Shown here: positions 6,294-11,220 of the stretch, piece by piece | Layout: each line of letters begins with the position of its first letter | How positions within the stretch are numbered: position 1 is the stretch's first letter | Assembly (NCBI GenBank): GCA_945946745.1 | Contig: CAMEWZ010000043.1 | Span: 1-11,220, forward strand | Reading direction: 5' to 3' | DNA length: 11,220 bases | DNA from: an uncultured Clostridia bacterium | GTDB taxonomy: Bacteria > Bacillota > Clostridia > Oscillospirales > Oscillospiraceae | Made by a program: the position numbers and the translations under genes | The notes under the pieces: generated by a model | What the model was told of the DNA's origin: nothing | The model's database searches: none | What the model saw: only the letters and a program-made list of their open reading frames with translations

Positions 6294-7718
6294 TTAATGT
6301 GCCGCGGGCAGCCGCACGGTTACCAGCGTTCCGCCTCCCTGGGCATTTTCCAGGGTTAGGGTGCCGCCGTGCATCTCCACGATCTCGTCACAGACCGCCA
6401 GGCCGATGCCGGTACCGCGGACACTGTTGCTGCCCTTATAGAATTTCTTTTTCACCAGCGGAATCTCATCCTCCGGGATGCCGGGGCCATAGTCCCGGAT
6501 GCGAACCACCACCGAGTCGTCCTCATAGTGCATACTGGCATCGATCCGTTTGCCCGATCCGCCGTACTTGGCCGCGTTGTCCAGAATGTTTAGGAATACC
6601 TGCCGCAGCCGCTTGGCGTCGCAGGGAATCTCCGGGATATCCTCATCGTTATCCACGTAATGCAGCTGAATGCCCTCTTGTGCCAGCCGGCTGCCGTACA
6701 TATACACGGTATCTTCGAATTCTCCCCGAATATCCGTCGGCTCCACCGCCAGGGTCATCCGCCCGTCCTGCATCCGGGAGAAGTCCAGCAGCTCCACCAC
6801 CATTTCCGTTAAGCGCTTGGCCTCGCTGGAAATGATCTTTAATCCCTGCCGGGTATCCGCGTCCATATTTTCATCCGCCAGCAGCGTCTCGCTCCAGCCG
6901 TTGATGACGGTCAAGGGCGTGCGTAGCTCGTGGGACAGCTGGGAGATGAACTCCGCCTGCATTTTTTCATTCTGGGCGATTTTGTTGGACATTTCGTTGA
7001 TGGTCTCCGCCAAATCGCCGATCTCATCCTTGTAAGCGGTTTTGATCTGGACGCCGTAGCCGCCGTTGGCAATGCGCTTAGCCTTCTCCGTAATCTCCGC
7101 CACCGGATTCATAATGGAGCGCAGGTAGTAGTTGCTGCTGACCAGAACCACGCTCATCACCGCCAGCAGCACCAGGCTGCTGGTAAAGGCCACCAGCAGG
7201 ATCTGTCCATCCACCAGCCGGGTGGAGGTCACAAACCGCAGCACCCCCACCACTTCGCCATTGGCGAAGATCACCGGCCCGGATACCGCCAAAATCCGCT
7301 CATTTGTATCCGGATCCCGGCCCATAAAGGGCTGCACCACCCGGGTCTGGATCGCCTCCGCGATTTCCGGTGTGGCCGATGACTTGCCCGCCCACTGTCC
7401 GTAGGAGGACGCAACCAAGGTGCCATCCCTGTCCACAAATTGCAGCTCGATCCGATCCTTGCCCTCATAGGTCTGGGCATAGGTAATGCAGGACTGATAA
7501 AATTCACCATAGGTCTGATCCAGATTCGCGGAAAAAAACGCAATGCTCGCGTTGGCGCGGGTTTCCATGTCCGACTGCATATTGGAATAATAGTAGGCGG
7601 CAAAGGACGCGGTCACCGTCAAAACGCAGACCAGTCCCAGGGCCAGAACCACGCTGGCCGTATTCAGCAGCCAGCGTTTTTGCAGTCCGCCCATATTCAG
7701 CATGGATTTGATCTTCAT
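6294..7718 (-). CDS. Membrane sensor histidine kinase
   Basis: This is a 474-residue sensor kinase. It has a first membrane segment (about 17-43), an extracytoplasmic domain of roughly 130 residues (44-172) probably of the Cache/PAS-like fold (LQFVDRDGTLVASS; EVVGVLRFV), a second membrane segment (about 173-196), a HAMP linker (197-250), and a HisKA domain with phospho-acceptor His263 in SQLSHELRTPLT. The HATPase domain has N-box NILDNAAK (377-384), G1 DYGPG (409-413) and G2 GTGIGL (435-440). All kinase motifs are intact. The ATG at 7718 lies 5 bases after the response-regulator stop. An in-frame GTG at 7736 would overlap that gene by 13 bases. Neither start has a strong ribosome binding site, so the start is uncertain. 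The partner is the adjacent OmpR-type regulator, and the ligand is unknown. The lipoprotein encoded upstream may take part in sensing. Confidence 0.93.
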   Translation of the reverse strand: MKIKSMLNMGGLQKRWLLNTASVVLALGLVCVLTVTASFAAYYYSNMQSDMETRANASIAFFSANLDQTYGEFYQSCITYAQTYEGKDRIELQFVDRDGTLVASSYGQWAGKSSATPEIAEAIQTRVVQPFMGRDPDTNERILAVSGPVIFANGEVVGVLRFVTSTRLVDGQILLVAFTSSLVLLAVMSVVLVSSNYYLRSIMNPVAEITEKAKRIANGGYGVQIKTAYKDEIGDLAETINEMSNKIAQNEKMQAEFISQLSHELRTPLTVINGWSETLLADENMDADTRQGLKIISSEAKRLTEMVVELLDFSRMQDGRMTLAVEPTDIRGEFEDTVYMYGSRLAQEGIQLHYVDNDEDIPEIPCDAKRLRQVFLNILDNAAKYGGSGKRIDASMHYEDDSVVVRIRDYGPGIPEDEIPLVKKKFYKGSNSVRGTGIGLAVCDEIVEMHGGTLTLENAQGGGTLVTVRLPAAH

Positions 7719-7723
7719 CCGCG

Positions 7724-8413
7724 TTATGCGCCCCACTTATAGCCCAGGCCCCAAACGGTGGTAATATAGGTTGGGTTGGCCGTATCATCCTCGATTTTAA
7801 TGCGAAGCCGCCGGATATTCACGTCCACGATCTTCAGCTCGCCCTCGTAATCCCGGCCCCAAACCGCGGACAGGATATCCTCCCGGGACAGGGCCCGGCC
7901 GGGGTTCTGCATGAACAGCTTCAAAATGGCATACTCCACCTGGGTCAAGCGAATGCGGTTGCCATTCTTTTCCAGGGTGTGGTTCCGGGTGTTCATCACG
8001 AACGGTCCCTGGGTCAGAAGCTCGGAGCTGGCATTGCTGTCGCCGCCGATCCGGCGGTACAATGCGTCAATCCGGGCCGTCAGCTCCGCGGGAGAGAAGG
8101 GCTTGGTCACATAGTCATCGGCGCCGGTCATGAGGCCTGTGACCTTGTCCATTTCCTGGGTGCGGGCGGTGAGCATGATGATACCCATCTGCTTGTTGGT
8201 GGCCCGGATCCGGCGGCAGACCTCAAAGCCGTCCATATCCCCGGGCACCATGATGTCCAGGATGGCGACGCCGGCATCGGGATTGGCGGCGATGGCGTCC
8301 AGGGCCTGCTGGCCGTCACCCGCCTCAATCACGTCGTAGCCCGCCCGCCTCAGATTGATGACCACAAAGCTGCGGATATTCAACTCGTCTTCCATAATCA
8401 GAACTTTTTTCAT
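7724..8413 (-). CDS. OmpR/PhoB-family response regulator
   Basis: The 229-residue product has an N-terminal receiver domain with acidic pocket E8-D9, phospho-acceptor Asp53, Thr82 and Lys104. The C-terminal winged-helix DNA-binding domain (about 132-229) contains LTQVEYAILKLF and the recognition region DVNIRRLRIKIE, and ends TVWGLGYKW. It should be phosphorylated by the neighbouring kinase and act as a transcription factor. The loop after Asp53 reads IMVPGDMDGFEV, one residue longer than the common MPGMDGFEV form; this occurs in the family and does not suggest inactivity. The ATG at 8413 lies 3 bases after the lipoprotein stop, with GAGAGG about 6 bases upstream. Target genes are unknown; its own operon is the obvious first candidate. 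Confidence 0.95.
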   Translation of the reverse strand: MKKVLIMEDELNIRSFVVINLRRAGYDVIEAGDGQQALDAIAANPDAGVAILDIMVPGDMDGFEVCRRIRATNKQMGIIMLTARTQEMDKVTGLMTGADDYVTKPFSPAELTARIDALYRRIGGDSNASSELLTQGPFVMNTRNHTLEKNGNRIRLTQVEYAILKLFMQNPGRALSREDILSAVWGRDYEGELKIVDVNIRRLRIKIEDDTANPTYITTVWGLGYKWGA

Positions 8414-8416
8414 ATG

Positions 8417-9745
8417 TTACCTCTCATTCTCTCCCGCCTGCCAGTCCTGTCTGATCAAGCGGAAGGACTGGATTAGGGAATCCTCCGTGATATGATAATC
8501 GGCAGCGCCGGTTTCCAGCTTGGCGGCATAGGCAACGCCCTCTGCCCGATACAGGGCAAACCGGCCGTCCTGAACCGCCACTTTATCCCGGTCGCTTCCG
8601 GTGAAAACATAGATACGGAACAACGCTGTTGCCTCCTGATAGGACTCGTCCCACAGATAGAAGGTATAGATATCGCTCCCCTGCTCCACGGACACCCGGC
8701 TGGCCCAGGCGCTGTCCAGCTGCAAATACCAGCCGCCCACATAGTTGTGGAAGGTAAACAGCTTGTCCGTCTCCCAGCCGTTCACATCCAGGGAGAACCA
8801 CCGCAGCAAAAACCGCTGCTCCTCGTCCCGCCAGATGGACACCGGCTTCATGGTAATCAGCGATGGAAGCTCCAGAATGCCGTCTCCGTCAATATCGCTG
8901 GCATAGACGTAATAATTGAACAGCGTGCGGATACTGGTTTCCGCCTCGCTGGAGAAGGAAATGTTGGTAAACTGCCCATCCTTGATGGCGAAAACATCCG
9001 TAACAATGGCGTTTTCCTCCGCCGAACTGGCAACATACACCGCCGGGACTCCCCCCTGGAGTTTGCCAGAGATAATGCGGCGGATGCGGGAAGGATCCTG
9101 AGAAAGCTCCGTTTCCACGGAGCGGGTGATCTGCCCGTCCTGGCAGCCATAAAGCACCGCCATGCCCCGCTGGGTCTCCGCCTCTCCGGGGCGCAGAACC
9201 ATCAGTTCCCTGCGCCCGTTTCCGTCCAGATCACAGGTCAGGAATTTGGAATAGACGTTGAGCAGCAGTAGCTCCGCGTCACCGCTTGCGAAGGAATACA
9301 CCGCCACACTGCGCAGCACCTGGTCGCTGACCTGCTGGCCGATCACCAGTTCATAGCCTGGATTCTCGTCGAACTGGACATATTCCACCTGCTCGAAGGC
9401 CTGTCCATTGCTGCCAATGGTCTCCATGGTTCGCACCGAACCGTCTGCCTCCTGCTTGAATATCAGCACTTGCAGGGGCTTTTCCGTAGCGCCCTTGGCG
9501 AACACCAGATATTCGTCCTGGCCATCGCCGTCCAGATCCGCTGTCTGCACCGTCTGCTGGTTTTCCCCGGATCGGGGGGCGCAGTAAGTTAGGCCGTACA
9601 TGGCGGAGTCAATCGCCGCTTGCAGCTTGTCATATTCCTTGGAACGCTTTGGCAGCGCGTACATTTCTTCCACTGTCCGGGTCGCGCACCCGGCCAGCAG
9701 CAGCGCGGCTGCCAGCAGGGTCAACAGCAGGATTCTCTTTTTCAC
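8417..9745 (-). CDS. Lipoprotein with FG-GAP/VCBS-like DxDGDG motifs
   Basis: The product is a 442-residue predicted lipoprotein: MKKR, a hydrophobic core, then lipobox L17-A-G-C20. Three acidic repeats of the form DxDGxGxxE are visible: DLDGDGQDE (70-78), DLDGNGRRE (172-180) and DIDGDGILE (284-292). A weaker, degenerate unit lies near 125-134 (FDENPGYELV). Such motifs occur in calcium-binding blades of FG-GAP/VCBS beta-propellers, so an extracellular, Ca-stabilised propeller-like fold is likely. No enzymatic motif is seen. The start is a GTG at 9745 with GGAGG 5 bases upstream. An ATG 5 bases earlier is out of frame and meets a stop after one codon. It is the first gene of the operon, 3 bases ahead of the response regulator, so it may be an accessory sensor protein or a target of the system. 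I do not recognise a named family beyond this. Confidence 0.85.
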   Translation of the reverse strand: MKKRILLLTLLAAALLLAGCATRTVEEMYALPKRSKEYDKLQAAIDSAMYGLTYCAPRSGENQQTVQTADLDGDGQDEYLVFAKGATEKPLQVLIFKQEADGSVRTMETIGSNGQAFEQVEYVQFDENPGYELVIGQQVSDQVLRSVAVYSFASGDAELLLLNVYSKFLTCDLDGNGRRELMVLRPGEAETQRGMAVLYGCQDGQITRSVETELSQDPSRIRRIISGKLQGGVPAVYVASSAEENAIVTDVFAIKDGQFTNISFSSEAETSIRTLFNYYVYASDIDGDGILELPSLITMKPVSIWRDEEQRFLLRWFSLDVNGWETDKLFTFHNYVGGWYLQLDSAWASRVSVEQGSDIYTFYLWDESYQEATALFRIYVFTGSDRDKVAVQDGRFALYRAEGVAYAAKLETGAADYHITEDSLIQSFRLIRQDWQAGENER

Positions 9746-9750
9746 GGCAT

Positions 9751-9755
9751 CCTCC
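9751..9755 (-). promoter_or_regulatory. Ribosome binding site deciding the GTG start of the lipoprotein
   Basis: GGAGG on the minus strand, within AAAGGGGAGG, is 5 bases from the GTG at 9745. The ATG at 9750 directly abuts the GGAGG, is in another frame, and reads only ATG CCG TGA, its stop overlapping the GTG codon. The GTG is therefore the functional start. Confidence 0.7.
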
Positions 9756-9801
9756 CCTTTCTGTAACCAAACGCATCTGGAAAAAGCGCCGTTTTCTCTT
9801 C

Positions 9802-9810
9802 ATTATAGCA
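9802..9810 (-). promoter_or_regulatory. Extended -10 promoter of the lipoprotein/two-component operon
   Basis: The minus strand carries TGCTATAAT (9810-9802), a consensus -10 TATAAT with the TGn extension. No good -35 is found (TTTTCT at 17-base spacing), as is common for extended -10 promoters. The start would be near 9795, leaving about 50 bases of leader before the GTG at 9745. It lies in the only sizeable gap between dnaE and pgsA, so it may serve all genes down to pgsA. Confidence 0.6.
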
Positions 9811-9831
9811 CAAACATTTGGAAAAGAAAAG

Positions 9832-11220
9832 CTATTTTACAACAACATTTCCCTCGCCCAGGACATTTTTCAGTTCCCGGAGCATGGGTTCCCTCAGCTC
9901 GCACCGGGTGCCCCGGCGCTGCTTGGTATCGGCAAAGTACACCACGGCGCTGCTGCTGCCCGGGAACATGTTCAGAATCGCCCGAACCTTGGCAAACAGC
10001 TTTCCCTGCTCTGTGGGCAGCCGGAGATAGAGGGTGCCGGTCATGGCTGGAGCCGGCGGAACCGGGGGTTGGGCCGTCCCATCCGCATAATCGGAAATGG
10101 GCCGCGCCCGGTTCATGACAATCTGCGGCTCCTTATCGTCCCGCAGGGACAGCCGCCCTGTGACAACCACCGGACTGCCCTCCCGCAGATAGCCGCCGTA
10201 CTGGGTCAGCACATTGGAAAACGCCAGCATTTCAATAGCCGCCGTGTCGTCCTCCACCGTGACGTAGGCCATCATGGAATTGCTGCGGGTGGTTTTCATT
10301 TTTACCGTCTGGACAATTCCCGCCACGCTGACGATCTGATCGTCCTGGAGGGTGCTTTCCTCATCCATAAGACTTCCAATGTGCATAACATGGGTATTTC
10401 GCAGATACGGGCGGTAATCATCCATGGGATGGCCGGAAATATAAATGCCGGTGGTCTCCTTCTCCATGGCAAGCTTGTCCGCCTTGTTCAGCTCCTTCAG
10501 CTTGGGGATGGGAATGCGGGCGGCGGCGTCATCCGCCTCCAGCATACCAAACAGGCCCATCTGGCCCTCCAGATTTTTCTTCCGGGAGGAGGCAATGGAA
10601 TCCATCATCTGATCGTACACCGCCAGCAGCTCGCTGCGATGGCAGCCGAAGCAGTCCGCCGCGCCGCATTTGATGAAGTTCTCCACCGCCCGCTTGTTCA
10701 GCTCCCCGTCTCCCATCCGCTCGATAAAATCCTCCAGGGATTGGAAGGGGCCGCCCTCGGTGCGCTTTTTCACCATGGTGCGGATCAGGCCGCGGCCCAC
10801 GTTCTTCACGGCGCCCAGGCCGAACCGGATGGCATCGCCCTCCACGGTGAAATGATCGTCGGAATGGTTCAGATCCGGAGGCAGCACTGGAATGCCCATC
10901 TCCTTGCACTCCGCAATATAGCCGGAGATTTTCGTGGCGGAGTCCAGCACCGAGGTCATCAGCGCCGCCATATACTGCCGGGGATAGTGGCATTTGAGGT
11001 AAGCGGTCTGGTAGGCCACCACCGCGTAGCACACCGCGTGGGCCTTGTTGAAGGCGTAGTTGGCAAAATCCACGATCTCATCATAGATGGACTGGGCCAC
11101 GCTTTCGGAAACACCGTGGCCGATGCAGCCGGTGATATTTTGTTCCGGGTCACCATAGACGAACACCTTCCGCTCGGCTTCGATGACCTTCATTTTCTTC
11201 TTGGAAATGGCCCGGCGGAT
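9832..11220 (-). CDS. dnaE: DNA polymerase III alpha subunit DnaE, C-terminal part
   Basis: This is the last 462 codons of the replicative polymerase; the N-terminal PHP domain and the catalytic palm lie beyond the right edge. The visible frame opens with IRRAISKKK. It continues through the conserved polymerase segment FNKAHAVCYA (fragment residues 57-66), the helix-hairpin-helix region IRFGLGAVKNVG (131-142), an internal beta-clamp-binding type motif QMGLF (220-224) and SGHPMDDY (262-269). An OB-fold follows (about 295-365, VSVAGIVQTVK to VVTGRLSL), then a C-terminal extension. This order is that of DnaE rather than PolC, which has its exonuclease inserted and a different C-terminus. The TAG stop is at 9832-9834. 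No clear intrinsic terminator follows, only a T-rich tract, so read-through into the next operon is possible. Confidence 0.96.
   Translation of the reverse strand: MRRAISKKKMKVIEAERKVFVYGDPEQNITGCIGHGVSESVAQSIYDEIVDFANYAFNKAHAVCYAVVAYQTAYLKCHYPRQYMAALMTSVLDSATKISGYIAECKEMGIPVLPPDLNHSDDHFTVEGDAIRFGLGAVKNVGRGLIRTMVKKRTEGGPFQSLEDFIERMGDGELNKRAVENFIKCGAADCFGCHRSELLAVYDQMMDSIASSRKKNLEGQMGLFGMLEADDAAARIPIPKLKELNKADKLAMEKETTGIYISGHPMDDYRPYLRNTHVMHIGSLMDEESTLQDDQIVSVAGIVQTVKMKTTRSNSMMAYVTVEDDTAAIEMLAFSNVLTQYGGYLREGSPVVVTGRLSLRDDKEPQIVMNRARPISDYADGTAQPPVPPAPAMTGTLYLRLPTEQGKLFAKVRAILNMFPGSSSAVVYFADTKQRRGTRCELREPMLRELKNVLGEGNVVVK

Noticed and set aside
9755..9831. Intrinsic terminator after dnaE
   Set aside because: There is a T-rich tract after the stop codon but no stable stem in front of it; the gap is better explained by the extended -10 promoter.

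Overview
The window is GC-rich bacterial chromosome in which every supported gene lies on the minus strand, so transcription runs from high to low coordinates. The gene families and order (dnaE; a yqhQ/DUF1385-prmC pair; recA-recX-rimO-pgsA), the AGGAGG-type ribosome binding sites and the sigma-A-like promoters suggest a member of the Clostridia, most plausibly a GC-rich gut Oscillospiraceae/Ruminococcaceae-type Firmicute. That placement is an inference from gene content, not from a search.

Layout in order of transcription. (1) 11220-9832: the C-terminal part of the replicative polymerase DnaE. (2) An extended -10 promoter at about 9802-9810 precedes a lipoprotein with FG-GAP-like aspartate motifs (9745-8417), an OmpR/PhoB-type response regulator (8413-7724) and a membrane sensor histidine kinase (7718-6294). 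(3) With only a 15-base gap, a housekeeping run follows: DUF1385/YqhQ membrane protein, prmC, recA, recX, rimO and pgsA. These genes are separated by at most 3 bases or overlap, with strong Shine-Dalgarno sequences placed inside the upstream gene. The whole 9745-810 block could be one transcript of nine genes. (4) Two hairpins (764-798 and 739-752) follow pgsA, then tRNA-Ser(CGA) with its own TTGATT-N17-TATAAT promoter. (5) From 588 down to 319 lies a 270-base non-coding stretch packed with six consecutive hairpins; its first and last are identical 33-base copies. (6) At the left edge a new promoter (TAGACA-N17-TATTCT) drives the start of a GH25 lysozyme-like lipoprotein that runs out of the window.

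The conserved genes cover replication (dnaE), recombination repair and its modulation (recA, recX), translation-apparatus modification (prmC on release factors, rimO on ribosomal protein S12) and phospholipid synthesis (pgsA). The lipoprotein/regulator/kinase trio looks like an envelope-sensing module. The least explained parts are the hairpin array between the tRNA and the GH25 gene, and the role of the FG-GAP-like lipoprotein in the two-component operon.
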